A DNA stretch of 64,000 nt from an uncultured bacterium (GCA_903824675.1 CAIJXV010000061.1:1-64000); one strand, 5' to 3'; shown: positions 46,656 through 56,050, counted from the first letter of the stretch. Numbers and translations are program-made. The notes: generated from the sequence alone by a model not told the origin.

Positions 46656-47943
46656 GGCGCTTAACCTCCACTTCGATGGACCCGCGAGCCAGCCGGGTGT
46701 GCAGCGTTTCGCCGGGCTCCACCTCGGCTGCATTCCGCACCACCCGACCATCCGTTCGCTGGGTCAGACTATATCCCCGCTCCAAAACATTCAAAGGATT
46801 TAACACCCGCAGTTGAACCGTCAGTCGATCCAAATCCCGGCGGGCACTGATTCGGCGATCCTGCAAGGCGCGTTGGGTGCGTTGGCTCCATTCATCGACC
46901 CGTTGCTGGCGTTCGCGCCAGGCGCTTTCCAACGCGTGCCCTAATACCTGCCGATGTCGCCCCAGTCGTTCGCGCAAAACCCGGATCAAATGCGCCGGCT
47001 CCTTGAACACAGACCCGCGCCGGCAGATCTCGACCCGGCGCCGGTAGTGTTCAAACCGGATTCGGATCCCCGCCTCGAGACGGCGTCGGTCCTGATCCAG
47101 ATTCGCGACAAAATCCTCCTTGCGCCCGACCACCAGTTCAGCCGCAGCCGACGGGGTTGGCGCACGGAGATCCGCAACAAAATCGCTGATGGTGAAATCG
47201 GTTTCGTGCCCGACGGCGGAAATGACCGGGATCTTTGACCGGGCGATGGCGCGCGCCACGATCTCCTCGTTGAAACACCACAACTCTTCCAGACTGCCAC
47301 CGCCACGCCCGATGATCAAAACCTCCAGCCCCCCGCGGGCATTGAGTTCGTCGATGGCCGCCGCAATTTCCGCCGCCGCCCCCACCCCCTGGACCCGCGC
47401 CGGTGCGATCAGGACATGCACATTCGGAAAGCGTCGGCATAATACTTTCAGAATATCCTGGATGGCGGCCCCCGTGGGCGACGTCACCACCCCGATATGC
47501 CGGGACAAAAGAGGAATCGGACGTTTGCGCGCGCCCTCGAACAGGCCTTCAGCCTCGAGTTTTCGTTTGAGTTTTTCAAACTGCTGAAACAGCGCGCCTT
47601 CCCCCGCCTCTTCCAGGGTGGACACCGTCAGCTGATACGAACCGCGTTTTTCGTAAACCGTCACCCGGCCCCGGACCCGCACCCGCATCCCCTCCCGAGG
47701 CGTGCAGGCCATCCGGACCAGATCGCTCCGCCAGATCACCGCACCCATCTGGGCCGCCTCATCCTTCAGGGTGAAATAGAGATGCCCGGAGGCGGGCTGG
47801 CTGAGATTGGAAATTTCACCTTCGAGATACACCGAGGGAAAACCGCTCTCCAGCGCGCCTTTAATCCGGCGGGTGAGTTCGGTGACCGTCCACGGGGGAC
47901 GTTCCGCCTCGGAGGCATCCGGCCAATCAAACAGGGTCTTCAT
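46642..47943 (-). CDS. xseA: Exodeoxyribonuclease VII large subunit
   Basis: The 433-residue protein has an N-terminal OB fold (about 18-112; VTELTRRIKGALESGFPSVYLEGEISNLS) and the catalytic core with IGVVTSPTGAAIQDIL, IIGRGGGSLEELWCFN and PVISAVGHETDFTISDFVADLRAPTPSAAAE. The C-terminal coiled coil (about 290-400) anchors XseB, and the final YSLTQRTDGRVV is typical. The enzyme trims single-stranded DNA in repair. It starts in an ATGA overlap with the ymdB-like gene and overlaps xseB, so the three are one transcript. Confidence 0.96.
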   Translation of the reverse strand: MKTLFDWPDASEAERPPWTVTELTRRIKGALESGFPSVYLEGEISNLSQPASGHLYFTLKDEAAQMGAVIWRSDLVRMACTPREGMRVRVRGRVTVYEKRGSYQLTVSTLEEAGEGALFQQFEKLKRKLEAEGLFEGARKRPIPLLSRHIGVVTSPTGAAIQDILKVLCRRFPNVHVLIAPARVQGVGAAAEIAAAIDELNARGGLEVLIIGRGGGSLEELWCFNEEIVARAIARSKIPVISAVGHETDFTISDFVADLRAPTPSAAAELVVGRKEDFVANLDQDRRRLEAGIRIRFEHYRRRVEICRRGSVFKEPAHLIRVLRERLGRHRQVLGHALESAWRERQQRVDEWSQRTQRALQDRRISARRDLDRLTVQLRVLNPLNVLERGYSLTQRTDGRVVRNAAEVEPGETLHTRLARGSIEVEVKRHEST

Positions 47944-48743
47944 TCGTGGGGCGTTCCCGGGGCCCGGACGACGGCTTCCCGGATCCGGGTAATTTTCCGG
48001 GCCTTCCCGGTCGTTTCATCCAGATCGATCACCACCCCTTCCACCGAGACATCCTCTGTGGCGATTTCAAACTTACCGGGCATACCGGTCAGGAATTTGG
48101 GCAAAACGCTTTCAACCGTCCGACCGATGATCGACGCCTTCGGACCGGTCATCCCCAAATCAGTAATGTAGGCCGTTCCCTTGGGCAGTACGCGCTCATC
48201 CGCAGTCTGCACATGGGTATGCGTGCCCAGGACCGCGCTGACCCGACCGTCGAGATACCAGCCCAAGGCGACCTTTTCCGAGGTGGCCTCGGCATGAAAA
48301 TCCACCAAAATCATGCGCCCCAGGTTGGGCTCGCGCGACAACAGGGCGTCCACTGCACGAAAGGGACAATCATAGGGTGACATGAACACCCGGCCAATCA
48401 AGCTGATGACCGTCAATCGCCCCTTCGGCGTCTCGACATTCACCCAGCCTTTTCCGGGACAGCCGGGCGCAAAATTAGCGGGACGGACCAACCGGGGTTC
48501 GCGGTCCAGAATGGGAATTAAATCCTTCTGGTCCCAGGCATGATCACCGAGCGTCAACACATCGGCACCGGCCTGAAACAATTCTTCAGCCAGGGGCCGG
48601 GTGATCCCCCGCCCCGCGGCCGCATTCTCGGCATTGGCGACAACCGCTTCAACCCCATGCCGGGCCTTTAAGTCGGCCGTCACCCGGGCAAACGCCGTCC
48701 GCCCAACGCCCCCGACAATGTCACCTGCGATAAAAATTTTCAT
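47940..48743 (-). CDS. ymdB: YmdB-family metallophosphoesterase
   Basis: The 267-residue protein has the family residues GDIVGGVGR (8-16), VVANAENAAAGRG (about 34-46), TLGDHAWDQKD, LVDFHAEATSEKVALGWYLDGRV and GTHTHVQTADERVL, which bind two metal ions. YmdB proteins act as phosphodiesterases and in Bacillus lie next to rny, as here. It would act in the cytoplasm on cyclic nucleotide or RNA-like substrates. Its stop overlaps the xseA start. Confidence 0.94.
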   Translation of the reverse strand: MKIFIAGDIVGGVGRTAFARVTADLKARHGVEAVVANAENAAAGRGITRPLAEELFQAGADVLTLGDHAWDQKDLIPILDREPRLVRPANFAPGCPGKGWVNVETPKGRLTVISLIGRVFMSPYDCPFRAVDALLSREPNLGRMILVDFHAEATSEKVALGWYLDGRVSAVLGTHTHVQTADERVLPKGTAYITDLGMTGPKASIIGRTVESVLPKFLTGMPGKFEIATEDVSVEGVVIDLDETTGKARKITRIREAVVRAPGTPHE

Positions 48744-48905
48744 GAATTCTCCCTGGCCAGGCCTGCATTTCTGCGAATGAACTGCCGATAGACAAATGCG
48801 GAACAGCAGAATTTCGAAGTTAATGGTCCCTTCATCATTCGGCCCTCATCATTCGGCAAGCTGCAGTTCGTTCCCGTTGTTGAACAGTCCTGGTTATTGA
48901 GGTAA

Positions 48906-50462
48906 TTAGCGGGCATATTCTACGGCCCGGGTCTCGCGCACTACAACCACCCGGATCTGCCCGGGATATTGGACGTCCTGCTCAATTTTCTTCGAAATGT
49001 TCCGCGCCAGGACCATCGCCGCGTTGTCGTCGATCTTCTCGGGCAACACCACGACCCGGACTTCACGTCCGGCTTGGATGGCGTAGCTCTTGTCCACCCC
49101 GGGGAAACTATCGGCAATCGTCTCCAGTTTCTCAATCCGCTTGATGTAAATTTCGGTGGTCTCAATACGGGCGCCCGGACGAGACCCGGAGATGGCGTCG
49201 GCAGCCGAAGCCAGTACGGCATAGAGACTTTCGGCGGGCACATCCTGATGATGCGCCGCGGCGGCATTGACCACCACAGCCGATTCGCCATAGCGTTTCA
49301 GTAAATCCGCCCCGATCGTCGCATGCGCACCCTCCACCTCGTGATCGAGGGCCTTGCCGATGTCGTGGAATAAGCCGATCCGTTTGGCCAGCAGGGAATC
49401 CAGGTTCAACTCCGAGGCCATCACACCCATCAGCTGGGCGGTCTCCAATGAATGCATCAGCACATTCTGGGAATAGCTGGTTCTGAATTTCAAGCGGCCC
49501 AGCAATCGCACCAGTTCGGGATCGACCCCTTGCGCACCAACCATATAGAGGGCTTCCTCCCCGGCCAGGCGCAGGGCATCTTCCAGTTCCGCACGCGCCT
49601 TTTCCACCACTTCCTCAATGCGACCCGGATGAATGCGACCGTCCAGGATCAACCGCTCCAAGGCCATCCGCGCGATTTCCCGGCGGACGGGATCGAAACA
49701 CGAAATCACCACCGCTTCCGGAGTGTCGTCCACCAACAGATTCACGCCGGTGGCCGCCTCCAGAGCGCGAATGTTGCGCCCATCGCGACCGATGATGCGC
49801 CCCTTGAGATCGTCGCTCGGCAGGGCCACGGTGCTGGTCATCCGCTCGCAGGCATGACCGGCCGCATAGCGCTGAACGGCCAAGGCGACAATTTTCTGCG
49901 CCTCCCGCTCCGCGGTCTCCCGGGCATCTTCCTGCAACCGGCGAACCAAGCCCGCCGACTCGTTGTGCACCTCGGCCTCGATCCGGCTCATTAAAACCTG
50001 ACGCGCTTCCGCCTGTGTCATTCCGGCCACCCGCTGGAGTCGTTCCCGCTCCTCTTCCTGCATGCGCGTCAACTCGGTCGCCTTCTGCGCCAGATCTTTC
50101 TCAACCTTTTCCAAATCCTGCTGCTTCTGGTCCACTCCGCGTTCTTTCTTGTCGATCAAGGCCACCTTCCGGTCGAGGTTGGACTCGCGTTGCGCGATCC
50201 GCCCCTCAAGGGCAGCCAGTTCCTCCCGTCGGGATTTGGTCGAGTTTTCAAATTCTTCGCGATCCTTCAGCAGATCCGCCTTGGCTTGCAGACGGGCTTC
50301 CTTCAGTAGATTCTCGGCTTCCCGCCGGGCCTCAGACAAAATCCGGTCTGCAGATCGCTGGGAATCGGTCACCTGGTGGCGATTCTGAATCACCCGCAAG
50401 CCATACCCCAAGCCCAGCCCGGCCAATCCAGCCGCCAAGGCAATCATCACAGTAGTCAACAT
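48906..50462 (-). CDS. rny: Ribonuclease Y
   Basis: The 518-residue protein has an N-terminal membrane helix (about 5-23), a long coiled coil (about 30-200), a KH domain near 205-270 (LPSDDLKGRIIGRDGRNIRALE) and an HD domain near 325-430 with ...LFHDIGKALDHEVEGAHATIGADLLKRYGES... RNase Y is an endonuclease that starts mRNA decay at the membrane. The start at 50462 is chosen because GGAGGAG is a few bases upstream and it restores the usual length of about 520 residues. It lies two bases after the 5-FCL gene. Confidence 0.97.
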   Translation of the reverse strand: MLTTVMIALAAGLAGLGLGYGLRVIQNRHQVTDSQRSADRILSEARREAENLLKEARLQAKADLLKDREEFENSTKSRREELAALEGRIAQRESNLDRKVALIDKKERGVDQKQQDLEKVEKDLAQKATELTRMQEEERERLQRVAGMTQAEARQVLMSRIEAEVHNESAGLVRRLQEDARETAEREAQKIVALAVQRYAAGHACERMTSTVALPSDDLKGRIIGRDGRNIRALEAATGVNLLVDDTPEAVVISCFDPVRREIARMALERLILDGRIHPGRIEEVVEKARAELEDALRLAGEEALYMVGAQGVDPELVRLLGRLKFRTSYSQNVLMHSLETAQLMGVMASELNLDSLLAKRIGLFHDIGKALDHEVEGAHATIGADLLKRYGESAVVVNAAAAHHQDVPAESLYAVLASAADAISGSRPGARIETTEIYIKRIEKLETIADSFPGVDKSYAIQAGREVRVVVLPEKIDDNAAMVLARNISKKIEQDVQYPGQIRVVVVRETRAVEYAR

Positions 50463-50464
50463 GA

Positions 50465-51085
50465 TCACTCCTCCTCGTGTTGTCTTTCGGACGCGCAGGG
50501 CGTCCGGTAATCGCGCGTTTCCGTCATCACACCATCCAGACAGACATCCTGTTCCGTCCGGGGGATCTGATCCCTCACCTGAAAATCGAAGGCCCATCCG
50601 ACCTTGATCGCCCCGCTCAGAAGGGGTCGGATTAAGAGCCGGTCATAGATTCCCTTGCCATGCCCCAATCGGTTCCCTTGGGCATCGAAGGCCAAGCCGG
50701 GGACCACCACCAGATCGATCCCGGGGCTCACGAGCGGCACCAGCCCTTCCGGCTGAGGAATCCCGAAAGGGCCACGCCCGAGACGGGCGGCCGGATCAAA
50801 CTCCACCCAGTCATATTCGCGGCGGTCAGCCAGCCAGGCCGGCAAGTACAAGGCTTTGCCATCAGCCCGGGCACGGGTGATCAGGGGCCCTGTTGAAATT
50901 TCGCCGGCCACGGAGAGATAAATCCCCAGACGATCGGCGGCACCGTAGTCCGGCCGTTCCGCCAGCCGGGCCGCCAGCAGGCGCCCGGCGGACTCGGAGC
51001 GCCCGGCATCGATTCCAGTTCTCTGCTCATAGGCGATCCGGCGGAGCGCCTGTTTGCGGGCGGCAAGGTCCTTTTCCAGGTTCAT
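50465..51085 (-). CDS. 5-formyltetrahydrofolate cyclo-ligase family protein
   Basis: The 206-residue protein has RKQALRRIAYEQR at the start, GIYLSVAGEISTGPLITRA, the family's acidic YDWVEFDPAARLGRGPFGIPQPE and the glycine loop LVVVPGLAFDAQGNRLGHGKGIYDRLL, which binds ATP. It recycles 5-formyl-THF to 5,10-methenyl-THF. GGAGGA precedes the ATG at 51085, which overlaps the rarA stop as ATGA. In E. coli a gene of this family (ygfA) follows 6S RNA; here a 6S-like RNA lies upstream of rarA. Confidence 0.94.
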   Translation of the reverse strand: MNLEKDLAARKQALRRIAYEQRTGIDAGRSESAGRLLAARLAERPDYGAADRLGIYLSVAGEISTGPLITRARADGKALYLPAWLADRREYDWVEFDPAARLGRGPFGIPQPEGLVPLVSPGIDLVVVPGLAFDAQGNRLGHGKGIYDRLLIRPLLSGAIKVGWAFDFQVRDQIPRTEQDVCLDGVMTETRDYRTPCASERQHEEE

Positions 51086-52434
51086 GCCGGGTCCTCCCCC
51101 GCTTTGCGGCGAAATCCCGCCCAATGGGCCATCCGGGCGGCAATCGTCGCTTCATAGCCCTGATCGGAGGGCTCGTAATACCGGGTGGTGGTCGGCGCAT
51201 ATTCCTGGTCGACAAAATGACCGGGGAAATCGTGGGCGTATTGATAACCTTTGTGTCCCAACCGCTCGGCACTGGGATAATGCGCATCGCGCAAGGGGCG
51301 GGGCACTTCCAATACCCGGCCGGACTTGACATCGTCCAGGGCCTTATCAATCGCAACGATCGCCGAATTGCTCTTGGGGGCGGTCGCCAGGTAGGTGGTC
51401 ACCTGCCCCAGGGTGATCCGCGCTTCGGGCAGACCGATAAACTCCACCGCCTGGAGTCCCGCCACGGCCAAGGTCAAGGCGCGGGGATCGGCATTGCCGA
51501 TATCTTCCGAGGCCAGAATGATGAGCCGACGGGCGATGAACCGGGGATCTTCGCCGGCATGAATCATTTTCGCCAGCCAGTATACCGCGGCGTGCGGATC
51601 AGACCCGCGGACGCTTTTAATAAAGGCCGAGATGGTGTCGTAATGGCCATCTTCGTCATGATCGTAGACCACGGCTTTTTTCTGGATGGACTCCTCGATA
51701 ATCGCCTGGGTCAGGTGGATGCGCCCATCCGGCAAACGCTGGGTGGTCAGGGCTGCAATTTCCAGGGCATTCAGCGCCCGGCGCGCATCGCCTTCGCAAA
51801 CCCGCGCCAGGTGAACCAGGGCCGGTTCGTCAGCCCCAATCTGTTCCTCCCCCAACCCCCGCGGATCGGTCAAAGCCCGCCGCAGGAGAGAGACGACGGC
51901 CTCCTCGGAAAGCGGCTGAAGCTCAAAAATCTGCGACCGCGAGGTCAAGGGACTATTGATGAAGAAAAAGGGATTATGCGTGGTGGCGCCAATCAGGGTG
52001 ATCGACCCGTCCTCGACGAAGGGCAGGAGAATATCCTGTTGGGATTTATTGAAATGATGAATTTCGTCGATGAAAAGGATGGTCTCGCTTCCATCCAGCG
52101 CTTTGCGCTGAACGGCGGCGGCGAGCAGACCGCGCAGGGTCTGAACATTGGCCAGCACCCCGCTGGTTCGCTCGAATCGACGACGGGTGACGGTGGCAAT
52201 GACCTCCGCCAGCGAAGTTTTGCCACAACCCGGACCGCCATAGAGAATCAGGCTCCCCAGCCGATCGGCTTCAATGGCGCGCCGCAACAACTTGCCGGGC
52301 GCCAGAATATGATCCTGACCGGCAATCTCGTCAATCGCCCGGGGGCGCATTCGTGCCGCCAAGGGACTGCGTCGGGACGCCCCGGATGAAGCCGGGTCGC
52401 TTGCAAAGAGGGTCGCCTGTTCCGCCACTCCCAT
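51082..52434 (-). CDS. rarA: Replication-associated recombination protein A (RarA/MgsA)
   Basis: The 450-residue protein has SPLAARMRPRAIDEIAGQDHIL, Walker A LYGGPGCGKTSLAEVIA near 62-78, Walker B ILFIDEIHHFNKSQQD and sensor TTHNPFFFIN, then the RarA-specific C-terminal region GSDPHAAVYWLAKMIHAGEDPRFIARRL...ASEDIGNADP. It is a clamp-loader-like ATPase that acts at stalled forks. The ATG abuts the U-run of the 6S RNA candidate's terminator, and AAGGTGGGG in the terminator arm may serve as its ribosome binding site. Confidence 0.95.
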   Translation of the reverse strand: MGVAEQATLFASDPASSGASRRSPLAARMRPRAIDEIAGQDHILAPGKLLRRAIEADRLGSLILYGGPGCGKTSLAEVIATVTRRRFERTSGVLANVQTLRGLLAAAVQRKALDGSETILFIDEIHHFNKSQQDILLPFVEDGSITLIGATTHNPFFFINSPLTSRSQIFELQPLSEEAVVSLLRRALTDPRGLGEEQIGADEPALVHLARVCEGDARRALNALEIAALTTQRLPDGRIHLTQAIIEESIQKKAVVYDHDEDGHYDTISAFIKSVRGSDPHAAVYWLAKMIHAGEDPRFIARRLIILASEDIGNADPRALTLAVAGLQAVEFIGLPEARITLGQVTTYLATAPKSNSAIVAIDKALDDVKSGRVLEVPRPLRDAHYPSAERLGHKGYQYAHDFPGHFVDQEYAPTTTRYYEPSDQGYEATIAARMAHWAGFRRKAGEDPA

Positions 52435-52466
52435 AAAAAAAACCCCACCTTGCCGCAGGAGCAGGG
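52435..52466 (-). terminator. Terminator of the 6S RNA candidate, abutting rarA
   Basis: On the minus strand CCCTGC and GCAAGG form an imperfect stem, followed by GTGGGG and eight U residues that run directly into the rarA ATG at 52434. Read-through into rarA is likely to be partial. Confidence 0.55.
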
Positions 52467-52590
52467 ATTCTCTGGACCTCGCGTACGAGGTGGGAACTCT
52501 ACCCGCCGGCTTCCAAGTCCCGAATAAACGGGCGTGTGGGCACCGGCGAACTCGAATTCCCTAAGTCATTTGACTATAGGGTCAGAGAAT
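52435..52590 (-). ncRNA. ssrS: 6S RNA candidate
   Basis: Read on the minus strand from 52590, ATTCTCTGACC pairs with GGTCCAGAGAAT (52467-52478) to close a stem. Inside, an open bubble has an 18-base 5' strand and, on the 3' strand, the small hairpin ACCTCG/CGAGGT, and a terminal arm stacks GGGAATTC/GAGTTCCC, CGCCGG/CCGGCG and CCCG/CGGG. Closing stem, bubble with a 3' hairpin and long terminal arm are the hallmark of 6S RNA, the RNA decoy for RNA polymerase. It lies upstream of rarA, a neighbour also seen near 6S in Firmicutes. No sequence match was tested. Confidence 0.7.
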
Positions 52591-52599
52591 GCCGCTCGT

Positions 52600-52881
52600 T
52601 CACGAACAAGGCAGGGAAAATCGGATCTTTCGCTGCGTAGGAATCAGGCCCCAATGGCCAGGCGCCCTTTGAATGGCCGGAATCGGTATTCCGGGGCATA
52701 CCCCGGGGAAAACAACGTTCCTCCGAACCGACGAACAAAAGGACGCCTGCCGTCTCAACAACTCCGGGCACATCATCAGCAACATTCCAGAGAAGACCGG
52801 CCCAGCCCACAGGGCACAGACTCCAACGAGGAAGCAGCCCCCGGCCAGCCCCCATGCGATCGCTCTGAAAATGAGATCCAT
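52600..52881 (-). CDS. Possible small membrane protein
   Basis: A 93-residue frame begins MDLIFRAIAWGLAGGCFLVG and has one or two hydrophobic segments (about 3-40), then a basic Cys/Arg-rich tail. AAAGG lies at the usual distance before the ATG at 52881. I recognise no family. It ends ten bases before the 6S candidate begins, so it would share that RNA's promoter region. It may be a chance frame. Confidence 0.35.
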   Translation of the reverse strand: MDLIFRAIAWGLAGGCFLVGVCALWAGPVFSGMLLMMCPELLRRQASFCSSVRRNVVFPGVCPGIPIPAIQRAPGHWGLIPTQRKIRFSLPCS

Positions 52882-53127
52882 AACCTTTAACCTTATTCGT
52901 TCCAACTGCGACAGTTTAATGCCTTTTAAAGGGCAATTTCCGGTTAAACCGAACCTGTCACTTCAACTTCGCCAACAACGAAGTTCCAACGACGTCACTA
53001 TACCGAATTCCATCCGCTCCGTCAAAATATTTTCAGCTGAAAGGCGGTAGGCGTCTGATGCTGTATAGCTCTTCGGCGATGACCGTCTCATGGATGACGC
53101 TGGCCGCCCTCCCCGGCCCTAACTCGG

Positions 53128-53901
53128 TCACACCGAGGCGCCCACTCCACCGGGAGGCAGGACATGCTGTCGCAGATAGTCGGCCAGGACCTGGGCGGCG
53201 GCAATCATGCCCGCCGTATTGGGATGCGTATGCCACGCTTTTAAATCAAAACACAGTGTAGCGCCACCCTGTTTATAATCCCGTTCCGAAATCGTCCGAA
53301 TATCCAGCGCGGGCAGAAGTTTCTTTTCCACGATTAATTCATCCACCGCGGCGCACAGGGCGTCATAGACGTCCGTGCAGTCGCCTACGAAATACGGTCC
53401 GGTCCCCTCTCCATGGAACCAATCGTGTACTAGGAGGGTCCGGATGTTTTTCCCCTCCAAAGCATCAATGACGCGGCCGACCTGCTCTTTCCAGACCTGC
53501 GGTGCCGTTTTGATATCGTTGGCCATGATGGCAAAGACCGCCAGATCAAGGTCACGGGGCAGGACCTCGTCCTCGCGCGCGAAAATTTTACCGATATAAT
53601 CGTTGCCCTGCGGATCCCAGTCTCCGGCCGTGCCACCGGAATACCCTTCATTGAAAATTTGCACCGTGCCGGGGGGCAAAAAATCCGCGACCCGCACGAC
53701 CCACCCCGGCCCCCCTTCATTGCCAAGTGATCCATCGCCCCAGCGGGGCTTGATCTGGAACTTGCCATAATTCCAACCCCCTTCGGGAAGATGAGCGGGG
53801 AACAAACTGGGCGGCCGGGGAAAGGCATTCTCGACAGAAATTTCATTACCGTCGCCAGCGCCTTTCACAATCGAATGGCCAATGGCCAATATCTTAAGCA
53901 T
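53128..53901 (-). CDS. SGNH/GDSL-type hydrolase
   Basis: The 257-residue protein has block I as ILAIGHSIVKGAG (Ser near 10), the block II Gly in NEGYSGGTAGDW, the block III Asn in FAIMANDIKTA and the block V Asp-His region as WHTHPNTAGMI near 235-245. These give the SGNH catalytic residues of esterases that often deacetylate glycans. There is no signal peptide, so it should act in the cytoplasm. GGAGGGG a few bases before the ATG at 53901 supports this start. It is the first gene of the second sugar-catabolism region. Confidence 0.85.
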   Translation of the reverse strand: MLKILAIGHSIVKGAGDGNEISVENAFPRPPSLFPAHLPEGGWNYGKFQIKPRWGDGSLGNEGGPGWVVRVADFLPPGTVQIFNEGYSGGTAGDWDPQGNDYIGKIFAREDEVLPRDLDLAVFAIMANDIKTAPQVWKEQVGRVIDALEGKNIRTLLVHDWFHGEGTGPYFVGDCTDVYDALCAAVDELIVEKKLLPALDIRTISERDYKQGGATLCFDLKAWHTHPNTAGMIAAAQVLADYLRQHVLPPGGVGASV

Positions 53902-54050
53902 GCGCCCCTCCGTATGGCTGATTGAAAATGGGTACATATCACACCTTGGATTTCTTGTCCATCACGACACCGGGAAAACTATCAGGTGGCAGTTTATCTG
54001 CAACCGTAGGGTAACGGATTGCTATCATCCCGACATCCTCCCGCGGTTAA

Positions 54051-54114
54051 CCCGAGCGAAGTCGAGGGATCTCGTTCGTCCTGCCGTGCGTGAGATCCCT
54101 CGACTTCGCTCGGG
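54051..54114. repeat. Perfect 23-bp inverted repeat (CCCGAGCGAAGTCGAG type)
   Basis: Arms 54051-54073 and 54092-54114 are exact reverse complements of 23 bases with an 18-base loop. The arm reads CCCGAGCGAAGTCGAGGGAT and ends CTC. A decayed relative lies near 40250-40340. It is between the divergent SGNH and TIM-barrel genes. Confidence 0.85.
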
Positions 54115-54221
54115 ATGACGGAGGAATTAATCGGACCTAAAATGAACTTGCGCAGGGAAAGAGTCGGGGCGCATACTAACCCGACCTTCGACGGGTGTCG
54201 GACCTAATTCAGAGGATGACC

Positions 54222-55946
54222 ATGGCGTTACCTAATCGCAATCTCTTTACCGGCGACTGCACCTATCTGTTTCAGAGCAATCAATACAATCCCGGCGACG
54301 GCCCCTACTCGGCCAGAGTCTTCCACGATCATATCGCCCACTTGGCCCGGCATGGGATCGACACGTATCTTTGCAACCCGCAGGCCCAGGGGAACTGGTG
54401 GCCCAGCCGGCGGATGCCCACGGTATTCGACGGGTACCGCAAAGGCGATCGTGAATTTTGTCGCGGCCATCTGGTGTGCGAAGGAGGTCCGAGCGCTTTG
54501 GAAAACCCGGCTTGGGTTGAGGCGTCTCTGGACAAGCATGTGCGCCTGCTGAATCACTATCTCGAACTGCAGGAGGCCGGGATCGATTGGGTGGCGGAAT
54601 GTGCCCGCGCCTGTCGTCAGCACGGACTGGCCCCCTGGCTGACCATCCGCATGAACGATATGCACGGCTGCGAGAACCCGGCGAGTTATTTCAATGCCCC
54701 TGTCTTCCGCGATCCCGCCAACCGGTTGACCGGCCGCCACATTGAGGGCACGCGCACCTATTTCGCCGGCCTGAATTACCTGCGGCCGGCGGTGCGCGAG
54801 TTTATGATGGGCACGATCCGGGAATTGGTCGAGGACTACGACTTTGAAGGGATTGAGTTGGATTGGCTCCGGAACCCGATCTGCTGCGAACCGAATGCCA
54901 CCCAGGCACAGATCGATCAGATCACCGCCTTCCACGCCGACGTACGGTCATTGACCCAGGCCAAGGCAAAACAAACGGGTCGGCCTTATGCCATGGGGTT
55001 ACGAGTACCCCCCACCTTTGACCTGCTGCGAAGTATCGGCATCGATGTGCCGGCCATGGCCCAGGCCGAGTTGCTGGATTTTGTCAGCCCCAGCAATTTC
55101 TGGCAGACCACTTGGGATTTGCCTTACGATACCTACCGCGCCAAACTGGGGTCCGCGATCACGATCTATGGTGTCATCGAGTGTGCGGCCAATTGGGTGC
55201 CGTTCCTCGATGCTCATACCGGACTTCAGTCCTTCCGACATCAGCCCTTCAGCCCGGAATTGCTGCGCGGCAACGCGGCCGGAAAGCTGGCCCTGGGGGT
55301 GGATGGCCTCGAGTATTTCAACTTCTTCTGTGCCGATCAGCATTCCAGCAGCCTGCGGGCCGACTATGGGGCACTGGCCGATCTGCCGATTTTGAAAAAA
55401 CTACGCGGCCAATCCAAGCTGTATACGCTCTCCAGCATATTTGGCGACTGTTGGCTCCCGCCGTTTGAACAGTCAGAGCAGATCCCGGTGGTGCTGGAGC
55501 AGGGCTGGCGCCGTCAGTTCCACTTGAGCATGTGTGCCGAACCACCGAATGCCGGCACACTGGTGGTGCAGGTGGTGGTCGAGAAAAAAGATGATTTGCC
55601 GGTCCTTAGCGTGCGCTTCAATGAATGCTGGCCCAGCACGGACGGCGAAGCCACAAACTGTTTGCTGTTCCCAATTGGGAACCTGCCCCTTCCCATCGAT
55701 ACGCCTTCACAGATAAAGTCAACGTATGGGTTCAATGATCGCAACCCCATCGGACCGCTGACACATCTGGCGCCAGGTCATCAGGCCATGAACTACCGCT
55801 TCCCGGTCACCGCGATCCGCGAAGGCTGGAACGAGATTGAAATTTTCGCCCCGGGATGGGCAAGCGGCACCGCCCGGGAACGACTCGAACAAGCCGTCTG
55901 CGTGGTCAATCTGGATTTGGCCGTGATTCCCAATTCACCGACCTAA
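54222..55946 (+). CDS. TIM-barrel glycoside hydrolase-like protein
   Basis: The 574-residue protein looks like a GHL10/family 10-like TIM barrel with a beta-rich C-terminus. Supporting stretches are GIDWVAECARACRQHGLAPWLTIRMND near 125-150, LVEDYDFEGIELDWLRNP near 208-225, whose Glu/Asp lie where such enzymes keep a catalytic acid, and GVDGLEYFNFFCADQHSSS. No signal peptide is visible. I cannot name the family or substrate. AGAGG upstream supports the ATG at 54222. It is the plus-strand start of the region that continues with ThuA. Confidence 0.65.
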   Translation: MALPNRNLFTGDCTYLFQSNQYNPGDGPYSARVFHDHIAHLARHGIDTYLCNPQAQGNWWPSRRMPTVFDGYRKGDREFCRGHLVCEGGPSALENPAWVEASLDKHVRLLNHYLELQEAGIDWVAECARACRQHGLAPWLTIRMNDMHGCENPASYFNAPVFRDPANRLTGRHIEGTRTYFAGLNYLRPAVREFMMGTIRELVEDYDFEGIELDWLRNPICCEPNATQAQIDQITAFHADVRSLTQAKAKQTGRPYAMGLRVPPTFDLLRSIGIDVPAMAQAELLDFVSPSNFWQTTWDLPYDTYRAKLGSAITIYGVIECAANWVPFLDAHTGLQSFRHQPFSPELLRGNAAGKLALGVDGLEYFNFFCADQHSSSLRADYGALADLPILKKLRGQSKLYTLSSIFGDCWLPPFEQSEQIPVVLEQGWRRQFHLSMCAEPPNAGTLVVQVVVEKKDDLPVLSVRFNECWPSTDGEATNCLLFPIGNLPLPIDTPSQIKSTYGFNDRNPIGPLTHLAPGHQAMNYRFPVTAIREGWNEIEIFAPGWASGTARERLEQAVCVVNLDLAVIPNSPT

Positions 55947-55967
55947 AAAGAAGCCTCCGAGCGGTAA

Positions 55968-56050
55968 AAGAACGGCGCTCACACGCGCCTACTACAAACT
56001 GAGTTGTGCCCCCGTTCGTAGTAGCGCCATGTGAGGCGCGTTTTCCGTTC
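55968..56050. repeat. REPIN-like double hairpin, GTAGTAG type, copy 2
   Basis: The left arm is GAACGGCGCTCACACGCGCC then TACTAC, the right arm GTAGTAGCGCCATGTGAGGCGCG, inverted about a 17-base loop. Each arm folds alone (GGCGC/GCGCC). Heads and hairpins match 14611-14690. Confidence 0.7.

Noticed and set aside
50893-52389. 498-residue plus-strand frame opposite rarA
   Set aside because: RarA has all AAA+ motifs on the minus strand; the antisense frame has none.
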